Source of the DNA: Tieghemiomyces parasiticus
Lineage: Eukaryota > Kickxellomycota > Dimargaritomycetes > Dimargaritales > Dimargaritaceae
Direction: 5' to 3'
Assembly (NCBI GenBank): GCA_027575765.1
Contig: JANBPT010000756.1
Location: 1 to 23,964, forward strand
Length of the DNA stretch: 23,964 bases
A model generated the notes under the pieces. The model did no database searches and was not told the DNA's origin. It saw only the letters and a list, made by a program, of their open reading frames with translations. This document shows positions 1 through 10,677 of this stretch, piece by piece. Both the position numbers and the translations under genes were made by a program. Position 1 is the first letter of the stretch; each line of letters opens with the position of its first letter.

Positions 1-73
1 CGTGGGCTTGGGCGAACGCGAGAAGGCCAATCACTGCCAGGGCGGCGTAGCGGAGCAGAGTGGTAGACTTCAT
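1..73 (-). CDS. secreted protein, N-terminal signal peptide only (partial)
   Basis: This is the first 24 codons of a gene on the minus strand that leaves the window at position 1. The peptide starts MKSTTLLRYAALAVIGLLAF and continues AQAH. It has a short basic N-region, a hydrophobic core of about 12 residues and an A-Q-A motif, which is a typical secretory signal peptide with probable cleavage after AQA. The ATG at 73-71 sits in the context CACC-ATG, matching the other starts in the window, and a TATA box lies 143 nt upstream. The mature protein is outside the window, so nothing can be said about its function beyond entry to the secretory pathway. Confidence 0.72.
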   Translation of the reverse strand, partial: MKSTTLLRYAALAVIGLLAFAQAH

Positions 74-1965
74 GGTGACTAAGGACGTTGGGTGGGGGGG
101 GGCTGGGTGTAGTGGATTGGTCGAAAGAGGGGGAGAGGTGCGAAGATGAGGGAGCTTGGGATGGTGGTCAAGTGGATGTCGATGCTGAGGGGAGTGCGCC
201 GGGTCTGTCTTTTATACCCGGGTGGTACAAGCCAGCGCGTGCTGGGTCCGAGCCAAGCCGCTCGTACGGTGCTCCGTTTGCCGATAAGGTACCGCGGGTA
301 CGCATTGAGTGGGCTAGCCCGCCGCTACCGGAGGGGGTGGCACCCGGCTGCGCAGCGGGGTTATCGGCCGGATCAAACACTGGATAACTGGCTCCGTTGG
401 TCGGGAGCGGTGCCTCCTGGATTTAGACCCGCGGCCAATCTCCTAATATATTCACCACCCGAGCCAAATGTAAACCACCGGTGTCTGGACTTCCAGCGGG
501 GCCAGTGGGCGCTATCGGCCGACTGGCCGGTGTAAGGTGCGTTGCGCTTACCGTGTCTAGTCGGTTGGCACCCATCGGGCCACGTCCACCCGGTGGGATC
601 GGTCCTGCTCGGTCGGCACCTACTCTGCCAATGTCCAAGGGTGTGATCCGCCGGCCATCAGTGGACCCGGGGTCCGGGTAGGCAGTAGGTCGGTGCGGTG
701 GCCAACGTCCAGCGTATAGCGTATGATTGCTACGCATAGCCACCGGGTCGGCATGCCCGCTGTAGCGGTTCTCTACTGCACCTTCGCTACCCAATCCCAT
801 TGACCGTGACCCTGTCTACTAGGCTCGACGAGAACTCGCCACATTCTAACCTTCATCTCGCCAGCACCACGCCCATCCCTCCTTGGTATTCCGCATGTAC
901 TGCTCCAGACGCAACCTGGCACGGTCCAGTTTGTCCTTTCTGCCCACTGCTCCGCTTTGGGCGTTCATACCGTGCTGGAGAATGGATCCGAGTAGCGCGG
1001 CAAGTCCTTCGTTGTACGCCTGCCGCCGTTCGAGGGTATCGAGGCGCTACTGTAACTTCTACCCCCCCCCGCTGTAAGCAGGAGCCACAAAGCATTGCAG
1101 CGGAGGGCGGATGGAGACATCGTAGCCTGATTTCATAGCTGAGGTCCAGAACTGTCAGACATATCAAGTTGACCTACTTGTGGTAGGTTTAATGTCGGGG
1201 ATAAAGGATTTATTGAAAAGGAAGCAAGTGTAGAGAAGTAGAGACGCCGTTCTGCAAACGGCATGGTGTGCGCCTTATAAGTCGGGTGGTGGTTGGCGTG
1301 TTGCGTGTGTTCGTGGCTAAGGGAGAGTGTTCTTGGAGAGCCCTCGGTCTGGTGGCTTCTGGTGAAGGTTACTGAGGGCTGGCGGTGGAAGGTTAACGTA
1401 GATGAGTCATGTCGGAGGGTGAAGTAACCCAAGGCGTTTGGGCGGGCGTGTCGGCGCATGAGTAATGTGGCCCGGTCCGCAGGAGGTACATCTCCAAGCT
1501 TGGCGTTGCTTTTGGGTACGACATAGTTCCTGGTAACTTTGAATCGAGTAGGGTGCATTGAAAGATAGTGCGGCACAAACAGCGTATGGCGTTCATAGAC
1601 AAGCAGAATCGATCGATCTCCTGCACTTCCATCACCGTTTGGATCGAGATGCTCTATTTATGTTGCACTCCAATCCCCCCTTTGAGACCCCAGGCTGACT
1701 ACGGTAGGGGGGTCCAAGGTAGACGGCACCACACCCGTTATTGCTGTTACCCTGACTGTCTCAGTCCACACTATCAAGAGAGAAAGAAAGGGCTCCTTAC
1801 TACTGGGGTGTATGTAGCGAACTATCGCAGCCCCTACCTTGGCGTGGCCACCCTCCCTCCATTCCTTGTTAGCCGAACTACCTTAGCCAACAAGACTTGT
1901 AGGCTATATTAACCTTAGGGTTCGGCGCCCACTGTGGCTGCGGATGGGTCCCCGTCCTTTTTTTC
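74..1965. other. divergent intergenic region
   Basis: This 1.9-kb spacer separates two divergently transcribed genes. It holds a TATA box for each side, a G9 run at 94-102 and a C9 run at 1062-1070. About 290-700 is GC-rich with many short CGG/CCG and GGCC repeats. Several short frames are open, the longest being 147 codons on the minus strand (1133-1576). None shows the C/G-ending codon bias of the real genes or a recognisable domain, so I call no gene here. Confidence 0.6.
210..216 (-). promoter_or_regulatory. TATA box of the secreted-protein gene
   Basis: On the minus strand this reads GGGTATAAAAGA, a near-perfect TATA box. It lies 143 nt upstream of the ATG at 73, the same distance class as two other TATA boxes in this window. 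The DNA between it and the ATG is pyrimidine-rich on the minus strand, as in the leaders of the neighbouring genes. Confidence 0.6.
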
Positions 1966-1977
1966 TATATATAAAAA
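1966..1977 (+). promoter_or_regulatory. TATA box of the CMR1-like gene
   Basis: The sequence TATATATAAAAA follows a run of seven T. The TATAAA core begins at 1970, 156 nt upstream of the chosen ATG at 2126. The reading frame is also open upstream to an ATG at 1934, but that ATG lies before this TATA box. The shorter start at 2126 is therefore preferred. Confidence 0.6.
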
Positions 1978-2125
1978 GATTATTTGGTGTGACGCGTCTG
2001 CCGTACCAACCCAACTTTTGCCATCTTTCCACTCTGCCATCCCCCCCAACTTTGCGTCGATCTGTAGTCTGCTGGTCCACATTTCCTCTCCTTTAATCGT
2101 CGAAGTGACCACGCATCTGGTGCCC

Positions 2126-4539
2126 ATGACCGAAACAGAGAACGAGTACGAGCAGCAGCGCTTGGAGAATATTCGGCGCAATGAGGCCCTCCTCAAGGAC
2201 CTGGCACTCACAGGTCCGGAAGGCCCGCTAGGGCTGGGTATACCTAGACACGCTAAGCGACCTATAAAGGCCAAGCCCAGTGCGAAGCGCAAGGCCGCCT
2301 CGGCGCTTGACCAGGACACCGAGGCGCCACGGCGCTCGTCCCGTCGGCTACGTCACATGGATCCTGACGGTAAGCCCGTTGCCGACACGGTCCTGTCTGG
2401 AAACATCGGGGCGCAGCCTACCTTCGAGATGGCTCCCGAACCGGCCCGAAAGCGGGGGCGGTATAATGGCGATCTGTCCCTAGCCGATACTGTACTGGTA
2501 ACCAAAGCTGCTCTGGCCAGAGGTAATGGTGATGATGATGATGGTAAGCCCGGTGCGGCCCACATCAAGACGTTCGTCAACGTATGTCGCCAAATTGCCG
2601 CGACGGCAGCCGAAGACGGCACCTTTGAGGACACCGAAGCCAATTCTTACGTGGTATCGGATCTCAGTAACGACCAGGCAAAGGCCAACTATGACCAGCT
2701 GACCACCACCTTTAAGGATTGTCGGATCCGGTACCCGAACTACCGCGTTGGGACGGTCAAGAATGAAGATGGCGACGAAGAGGAAGTGGTGGTCGACGGC
2801 GAGGCCACGCGCAAAGTCACCCAGGATCGAATCTATACCATAGCAGTACACCCCAACCCTCAACGGCTCCTTGTCTGTGCCGGCGATAAATCGGGAGCGC
2901 TCGGGTTCTGGCTGGCGGGATCGACCGACGGGCTACCCACGTGGGGTGGAACCTCTAGCACGGCCTCACCGCGAGTGAAAACCGAGACCGACCAGTCAAT
3001 GGGTTCGATACGGCCTGGTGCATTTAATAGCAGCAAAGACTCTGCGGACAACGACGAAGGGGAAGAGACGGAGGTGTTTAATTTCAAACCTCATACCCGT
3101 ACCATCTCCCAGATCATGTTCCACCGTAGAGATCCGGCCAAACTCCTCACAGCATCCTACGACGGGTCGATTCGGATGCTTGATCTTCACCACAGCCACG
3201 ATGACGAAGGGTTCACTGAAGTATGCCTGGCACCCGACGACGACCCGTTCATCACGTCCTTTGATTGCGACCCCGCCACTGGCCAACTTGTGTACTACAG
3301 TACCAGTGACGGGACGCTCGGTTTCCGTGACCTACGCATGGCAGTCTCGAGCGGCGGTAGCGGCGATGACTATGAGGGCGGTATGGGTCTGCTGGCCTCG
3401 GTTCGTTCTCGCCTCCAAGACCGTAAGATTGGTGGCCTGCACCTCAACCCGCGCGACCCACGCTACCTCGTCACGGCCTCGCTCGACCGGTCGATGCGGG
3501 TCTGGGACGTACGCTACCTCGCCAACATCGTCAAGGAATCGTCTGCTGCTGCTGCTGCTGCTGCTAAACCTTCTACCCCGCCATCAGCCGGACTACGTCG
3601 GAGTAGCCGGAGCCCGGGCCATGCCCGAGACCTGGTGAAGCCGATCCTGGCCCACCGAGCCACGAAAATTACAAAGGGCCTCAAGGAGGTCAAGGAGGTG
3701 ACCGCGTTGGATTATAGCAAATCGGTCACCGCGGCGTATTGGGATCCCACCGGCCGGCGCTTGGTTAATACGGGGTTCGATGATACCATTCGGTTGACGG
3801 ATGTGGATTGGTCAGCCGCTACGGATTTGAAGGAGCGGGCGGTCATTCGGCATAACAACCAAACAGGAAGGTAAGTTTTTTTCCCCGTGTTGGTGAGGGT
3901 TTGGGGTTATTTGGCACCTTAATTTTTGGGCCAAGGCCAAACAGGAACGGGTCATGCTGGGCGGAGGAGGTTAGGTTTGCTATGGAACTATGGGGTTTAA
4001 CGGACCCTGAAGCCCACTCTGTGAGGCGGCGGAAGCTACAGGGTCTAGGAGGGACAGTGCGAGAGAGGGAAGGGGAGGTGCGGTGGGTATGCGATGGATT
4101 AAGGGCTCCGTTTAATCCGTTGCCATCTCCCCCCTACACAAGCTAAACCTTAGCTGGAGAGCTGCGGCACATGTACCATGGACGACGCGGACACCTTGCA
4201 AACGCCTTTCGCATCCACTATCCCACCTACCGGGCACCCTGGCCCTGCAACGTATAATACCTAACACACACTGCTTCCCTTCACCCGATTATCGCGCGTA
4301 CCAGATGGCTCACCATGTTCCGCGCCAAGTGGAGCCCCAGCGCGGACGTGCCTCCGTGCATCGTGGTGGGAAACATGAAACGCTACGTGGACATTTTCTG
4401 CGGCTCCACGGGCGAACTGGTCACCCAGCTCTACGACGCTGACCGTATCACCGCCGTCCCTGCCGTCAATGAGTTCCATCCAACGCTGCCCGTCATCGTG
4501 GCGGGTAACGCCAGCGGCCGCATGACCGTGTGGGCCTAG
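2126..4539 (+). CDS. CMR1: Cmr1/WDR76-family WD40 protein
   Basis: The CDS is join(2126..3870, 4305..4539), 659 aa. Family members are nuclear DNA-associated WD40 proteins linked to DNA-damage response and protein quality control (yeast Cmr1, animal WDR76). The N-terminus has the family motif YEQQRLENIRRNEALL (residues 8-23). It is followed by basic, probably nuclear-targeting stretches (41-56, and RRSSRRLRH at 69-77). The propeller shows GDKSGALGFW (253-262), TASYDGSIRMLDL (342-354), TASLDRSMRVWDV (450-462) and NTGFDDTIRL (548-557). Exon 2 encodes the last blade and closes with NASGRMTVWA. Splicing joins GGA-AG to A-TGG, restoring the conserved NNQTGRW. An Ala7 run (474-480) lies in an inter-strand loop. 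The start at 2126 was chosen for its CCC-ATG context, its fit to the family N-terminus and its spacing from the TATA box. Length is close to the usual 520-630 aa. Confidence 0.93.
3545..3565 (+). repeat. (GCT)7 trinucleotide repeat coding poly-alanine
   Basis: Seven identical GCT codons encode residues 474-480 of the CMR1-like protein. The tract follows the strand ending RVWDVRY and is flanked by Ser/Thr/Pro-rich residues, so it sits in a surface loop of the propeller. A pure codon run rather than mixed alanine codons suggests recent slippage. Confidence 0.9.
3871..4304 (+). other. spliceosomal intron of the CMR1-like gene (434 nt)
   Basis: The donor is AG|GTAAGT at 3871 and the acceptor is CAG ending at 4304. 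A CTAAC branch-point-like motif lies at 4261-4265, about 40 nt before the acceptor. Removing the intron restores the conserved QTGRW junction in phase 2. Without splicing the frame stops immediately after the donor. The intron is long for a fungus. It contains a 28-codon ATG-initiated frame (from about 4179) with no coding support. Confidence 0.92.
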
Positions 4540-7500
4540 GCGCGGGGGTTATTTTGGGCTGGGAACGCCCAAGGGCCGCGACTGCCTCTCATGGCTACGT
4601 ATGTACGGTCTGCAGTAGTGTCCGCTGCGTAAATGTTTGCGCCATATATCTATATATGCGCCCCCCTTCTTTGTGTCTACGATCTACCTAATGTGTAATG
4701 TACAGCGTGTCCAATATATATAGTGAATTTATAGTAACGTTAAGGTTGGACGGCTGGCTATTTTAGTCGCACTTACACCGTGCAGCCCAGTGCATTAGAG
4801 CCGGGACATCTCTTTTCTTTTCTTTTTTCTTACCACTCGTTTCGGTTGTACATTGACATGGGCGCTGGGAACCGTTTTAGGAACTCCGGTGATTCCGAGC
4901 TGCATATAATGTGCGCCATACGTGCTCTTGGGTGGGAAGGAGTGGAGGGTACTAAATGTGGCTAATGCGTCTGCCACCAGTACGGAGTAGAAGAGTGACG
5001 ACAGCAGGTTGCAGCCTTGAAGCCTAACCCAGGAGGGGGTGAAGTGATAGGGTTGCCACGCCCGCCATCCCCAACTGACACCGGACTGCCATTACGAGTG
5101 GTACATATACCCCCTGGGCCACCTGAGGGAGGGGGTGAGTTCATAATGATGTGTGCGCACTTTGGTACGACCCTTTCTCCCACTCCTACTGTTCTATACG
5201 TATCTGTGGGCTGAGGTAACCTTCTTTTCGCTCACCACGCGCCAGATGTCGCTCCCTTCTCGGTGCCTTCACCCCCAGATGCCCCATTTGACCCACAACC
5301 GGGATTGTCTTGAACCGTCGTGCAGCGCCTACAACTGGAGGACACGCGTACGTGACGTGGTCCATTCCATTGCCTTGCCGCTCCTTGGTCTCGGAAAAAG
5401 GTAAACGCCGTATGCGAACTGAATGATCCATTGTTTCTGATGTAATAAGCATGTGGACCTCATTTGGAAGGCGCAATCGCCTTGCGGAGTTAAGCCGACC
5501 AGGGCAATTGGTGGTTGTTGCGTTAGAGAAGGCCAGTGTCATCCTACGGCGGCGAGGCTCGCCTCCTCAGGGGAAGCCTGTGCCAGACGCTGCCCGCCCC
5601 CCCCCGTCCTTAAGGGGCTCTTCTATAGTGGCGACGCACCTAGGAGCAGGGTAAGTACTATAGGAAAGTGAGGCGCCGTGCAGAACTGATAACCCCGATT
5701 GCCTGGCGGTCCCTCCTCTCCTATCCTTCGTATTGGTACCGTACGAAACATAGTTCCGATACATCTCAAAACATAGGCAATCGGCAGCCATTGAACAGCG
5801 TATCTGCCTCTTCAATCTACATGTCTTCACATTCATATATTGGCCCCCAGTGCTGACTTGGGCAATCACTGCGGTGCTTCGTCTATTGGCTGTTGTGTAC
5901 ATTGTTTAGAACCCGATTGACCCTTTTTTGAACCTATAGGTGCTCGGGTGTCCCTACGAGTAGGATCGAGGAGCGGCCGACAGAGGCTGGCAGCGCTAGG
6001 GTCGATCGCTCGGCCGGCTCTATCGCTCTCACCGTCTCCTTCTCCACTCCTCTGAAATCGATCATCGCTCTGAGGATCGGGTTGAGCAGGAGGACCCGCC
6101 TTAGATTCCAACCATCCTAACGAAGTCACCTGTGGAAAAAAATGATGGTGTGTGTATCCATGGCTAGAGCCAAGGCAGGCCAACCCTGACTAACTAGCAG
6201 TCATCCTTCCAACTGCGGAGCCGACCTTTAAGATATACAAGGCTGGGCCTAAACCGTCGTGCCCGCCGAGAAGCAAGGCGTTGGTACGTCTCGGTCTCAC
6301 TTCTTGTTGGGGTAGGGGTAGGTAGGGTATTGGGAGAAGGGAGGGTCTCAAAGAATGAGGAATTTTAATCCGTACGCCCGTGGTAACCCACTTGAAGGAG
6401 AGCGTGACAGCGCCAGGGTGAGCATTGTGAATCATTGAAGGAATGGCCGAGATTCCCAACTGGATAATTTAGCCCAAGTGGGCCATATCCATTAGCCTGT
6501 GGGAGCAAGAGGAGCTCTGGTCACGCGCGATACTCGGATGAGGTGGAAACGAAAATAAATAGATGCACCTGTCAGAATAGCCGTCTGAACCGCAAGGTGT
6601 GCCATCGTGAACCGAATCCACGTCCTGCACACGAGCTGTGGGATAGATCCCCCATAAGAAATTGCAAGGTCAAGTCGAGCAACGGGGATATATGCGCGGT
6701 CGGCCTGAGGGTACACGCGCGCGTGCGTCCCGTGACTAGCCATACCATGCTAGACCCGACCAGCAAGCAAATCCCCGTGTGGCAAAAATAAAAATTGAGG
6801 AAGCCTGGTACCCCCCCCCATTGACGGGATCTCAGCTGAAAGACACCGGGCCATACATCACCTACTTTGTATGCGTCTACAGAGAGAGCAGCTCGTAACG
6901 AGTCGGTTTCGTATAACGATCGTGGAGAAAGTGAGCAAACACATTCCTTGGCCCGTTCCCCCTTAGCTGTCGTGTGAGAGCTTGGGCCATTGTGTGAATT
7001 GTATGCCGCAGCGTCCCCTTCCCACCACTCTGGCGGAGAAACCGACGATCACGATGGGAAGTTGGCAACCAATAGGGCTGAAATGCCGAATAAAGATGAC
7101 TGCCGGGTATATGCCAAATAGTAGTAAACTCGGAGGTAAGAACTGGGAAACGGTCAAGGGAATCCCCTTATGGTAAGCCCACCCGAAAGGGTGTATGGGG
7201 GATATAACGACCTGGTTTTGATATAGGGTTGGAGAAAATGAAGCGATGTTTGATTTGCTAAAAAAGACTAGGCAAAGTGGGTCCCGAGGCGAGGGTTAAT
7301 AGTCCAGTCTGGCTTGACACAATCCCACATTTTCCGTCAGCGTATTCTCCCCCTCCCCCCAGACTCATTCAGTAAGTCACATAATACAACGGGGCTATGG
7401 GCGGTCTAACACATAAGCTCCGAGTAATCGTTGGTATTGGCGTAGTGGAGTTATGGCCAAGGCCAAGACAAGCGAAGATGGAGAGAGTAGGGGGTGAAGG

Positions 7501-9700
7501 ACAGCCCGGGTAGATTGATTGCCGACAATACAAGTTTATTCGCTTCAGCCTAATAACTTCCCCCCCCCTTGACATCCTGCCAGGCTGAATGCCAGGGCCT
7601 GGATAACATTCGCATGCCGCTTTCCCCAGTATTGAATATGCGAGAGTGATTCAATGGAACCCCCCCCCAGTCTCGGCTAGTAGAGGGTAATCCCAACCGG
7701 TGGCGTGTTGTGGGTGGCTTCGAAAGTGCGTTACAACATTCAAGTCGAATCGCAGCCTCTTCGTGGCATCGGCCTCGTGGCTCCTTTGGTAAACCTCCAC
7801 TGAAGCCCATTGGTAACTTTCTAAGGTCGCAGGCTTGATCCCCGCCCTACGAAACGCCTCTATCTGATGGAAATGAAGAGGGGGGTATTGTAGGGATGTT
7901 CAACCATTACAACCTCACTGTGGTTGCAGTGGCTTTCTGTCTAATATCGGAATCCGGTTGACCATGAAACTCGTTTCCGTGGACCATCCAGCTGTCCTAG
8001 CAGCAAGTCACTACTGCAGGGAGTGGCGGAGGGAAGGGAGCAGCCCATACAGCCGAGCTATAGTCAGCCTCGCATCAGGGCGCCACCAAGTTCCCGACGA
8101 GCAGTATCCTAGATACACCCACTTGACCCTTCGCCCGATATGTACCAGGGATGGAGGGGGGACATCCGGTTACTGCCCAGCGAAAAAGGGGGTTGTCGGC
8201 GCCGTGGCCGTATACAGGTGCCACAAGACCCTTTGTTTTAGGGAGGGGCAGATGGTTTAAGGCGGCCTCAGAGGGCAGCGACAACACCTCCGATGCTCAC
8301 CACGGAGGCTCGCAATGCCACCCACCGAAGACACTTAAGCCTCACCAACTGCGTTGCCCCCACACTCACACCCACCTTGCCCCCACCACATCCCCTGCTG
8401 TACTATCAGATTTGGTTTCCCCGAGCAGCATTAGAGAAAAGAAAAACGTATAGCACCTGAACGTTCCCCAGTTATCTATTCAAGCGACTGAAAATTAGCC
8501 CACCTACTCTTTACCGAGCTACCACCGACCGCGCAAGCATCTGTCAAGTGGGCCATTCCACCGTTAAACTGGCAAGATTTGCATGTCCAGAACCGGCCTG
8601 GAACGGGTTCCGTCGCACACCTCCAACAGCAGCGTACCCATCCTGCTCAGCTCATCCCCAGAGGATATCGCAACGTGGGCCCAGTCGCCGGGTGTCTGTT
8701 TCATGGTGACTTTTTGCCTGCAACATTGGCGGTAGTACATCAAATGACACGGGACGACCATCTCATTCTCACATCCCCCCACACACAATGGCCCGCTCTA
8801 GACACTACCGTAAGGACTCTTATGGTAATGAGTGGGGAGTTTCTATCCACACCTTTGGTAACCTGTCAGGCTGGCCCTTCCATCGCTCACTAGCTGACAT
8901 CTCCCATTCTAGCCTACCGGCCTCTCGTGTCCACGACCCACCGAGCCGACACCTCCCTGCTCTGTAGTATTTCGTGCCGGACGCACATCGGCTTAGACGC
9001 CCCACTTAAGAGAGTCGCAGTACCTACGCGACGTTATATGAACATTACTCCTCCCCCTCCCTGCTCTCCGATCAAGGCCCGGTACCTCACCCGCCCCCTG
9101 CAGTCGCCTCCCTCCTACCCGACCTGTAACAATATAAACCCCGCTCAGCATGGTACCCGTCACGCTGTTTCTTGACTGAGCGTGCGGTGCCCAAAAGGCC
9201 ATACGAAGGCTACTTTGGTTATCTTTTTTTGTACACCTATGGTATACAGCATTCATCGCCCTCGTTTCATATTCCCATGGCTGGCTCTAGTGACCCTTCG
9301 CCCGCACGGCTTGATCTTGCCTAATGAGGGGGTTGACTATGGGCCTCCATTGCCCGTAGAAACCTCTTTCATCGCCACCCTGGCTCTACCTGGACATTAG
9401 AGTCCTATATTGGGTGCAGCGAATGGCGGGGGGAAGTGAGAAAAGATCGTGTCTGGCCTAACTGAATGCGGTGTGGGTTAGAGCGGACTACTGAGACGAC
9501 TGGGCACGTTCTGGCCACCTGGTGCCTTTCTAGTTGCATACCTGGTTGGCCTACACTACGCGGCCCCGACGGGAAAACTACAGCGCTCTCGGTACGGTGG
9601 AGTGGCATAGTGCGCATACATTAGGCAAAGGCCGAACCCAACTGGTGGCGTCTGCCCGAGCAACGTACCCTATTCCATCAGGTTAGGCCCGGGGGAGGAA
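4540..9700. other. 5.2-kb stretch with no supportable gene
   Basis: The DNA just after the CMR1 stop (4640-4730) is AT-rich with TATATA motifs and may be the 3' flank. Beyond that, no open frame on either strand exceeds about 120 codons, and none shows the codon bias or start context of the real genes or a motif I recognise. Three C9 runs lie in the middle (6811-6819, 7560-7568, 7660-7668) and a fourth at 5597-5605. I looked for tRNA A/B boxes, reverse-transcriptase motifs, zinc knuckles and terminal repeats and saw nothing convincing. Confidence 0.55.
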
Positions 9701-9980
9701 GGGGATACGTCCCGTCATCCTTCGCCCCACTCGCCCCCTTTCATAAATGCCTAGCAATGGCTGCCCGCGCCTCCCTATCTCTCCCCCTCCCCTCCATGCT
9801 CCTTCTCGGACGGTGCATAGCGCTACATGGATGCTCGCCACACCAGTTCTGCATCACCTAGGGTAACGACGTCGACTCGCATCTCGCTTCTCCCTTGCTA
9901 CCCTGTATGCTTTCGCCGGACCGCCTTACCTGGGGGGCCCCGTTCCGCCTCTGCACTTCAGCATGTACTGGATTGTATGT

Positions 9981-10004
9981 TTATATATATATATATATAT
10001 ATTA
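9981..10004. repeat. (TA)n microsatellite
   Basis: An alternating TA tract of about 10 units near the left end of the pyrimidine-rich region. It is probably a neutral microsatellite. Confidence 0.9.
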
Positions 10005-10360
10005 TTGCCTTCCCCTTGTTCCTGCCTGCATCATAGTTCGCATTCGGGCATTCACCCACACTCCGTTCGGGCATCGCTAATGCCTGCCCTTCAACTTGCG
10101 CCTTCTCCATCTACCCGTTTAGGCTGGTGAGCCCAACGACACTATCCCTCCTTTTATTTTTCACCGTACGTCCTCTTGTCAATCTTGTCTCTCAGCCTCC
10201 TCCCATCGGTTTCTTTGCTGCCCTTTTTTCCGCCTTCCCCTCCACTTCTCTGACTGACAGACGGGCCCTTGAGCATCTCTGTCGCCACTGGCACACACCG
10301 GCCAGCCCGTCGGTCGCCCGCCACTATATGCGGGTGTGGATTTTGTTATTTTCCCTCACT

Positions 10361-10376
10361 CTCTCTCTCTCTCTCT
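10361..10376. repeat. (CT)8 microsatellite
   Basis: A perfect CT tract of 16 nt inside the pyrimidine-rich region. Confidence 0.9.
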
Positions 10377-10661
10377 TTCCTCATCATCAGTGACCTACGA
10401 TGTCCCTTCCTTTCAACCGACTCGTCCCCGTTATACTCTCCGTGATTCGCCGGTCCATTTAAAAAGGACAAGGATTCGCCGCCCCGTCTCGCCCCCCCCA
10501 ACTTGCTGTCAATACCTTTATCGCCCGTCTATCGACCTGTACTGTTAGTTCACAATTCGACTCTCATCTCAGCCAACCCCTCTTGCTTCCTGCTTCTACT
10601 CTCGGCGTGCCCCTGGCATTCGACCGCCTTAGTTGCACACACCCACACGCAATCTCTTCCC

Positions 10662-10677
10662 CTCTCTCTCTCTCTCT
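10662..10677. repeat. (CT)8 microsatellite
   Basis: A second CT tract of 16 nt, about 290 nt downstream of the first one and in the same orientation. Confidence 0.9.

Noticed and set aside
1133..1576. A 147-codon minus-strand frame
   Set aside because: It has no domain, no codon bias and no good start context, so it is likely chance.
1934..2125. An N-terminal extension of 64 residues for the CMR1-like protein
   Set aside because: It would start upstream of the TATA box, and the family N-terminus begins at the ATG at 2126.
7775..7850. A tRNA-like stretch with weak A-box and B-box similarity and partly pairing ends
   Set aside because: The D-arm does not fold, the B-box deviates at key bases and the T-stem has a mismatch, so no cloverleaf can be drawn.
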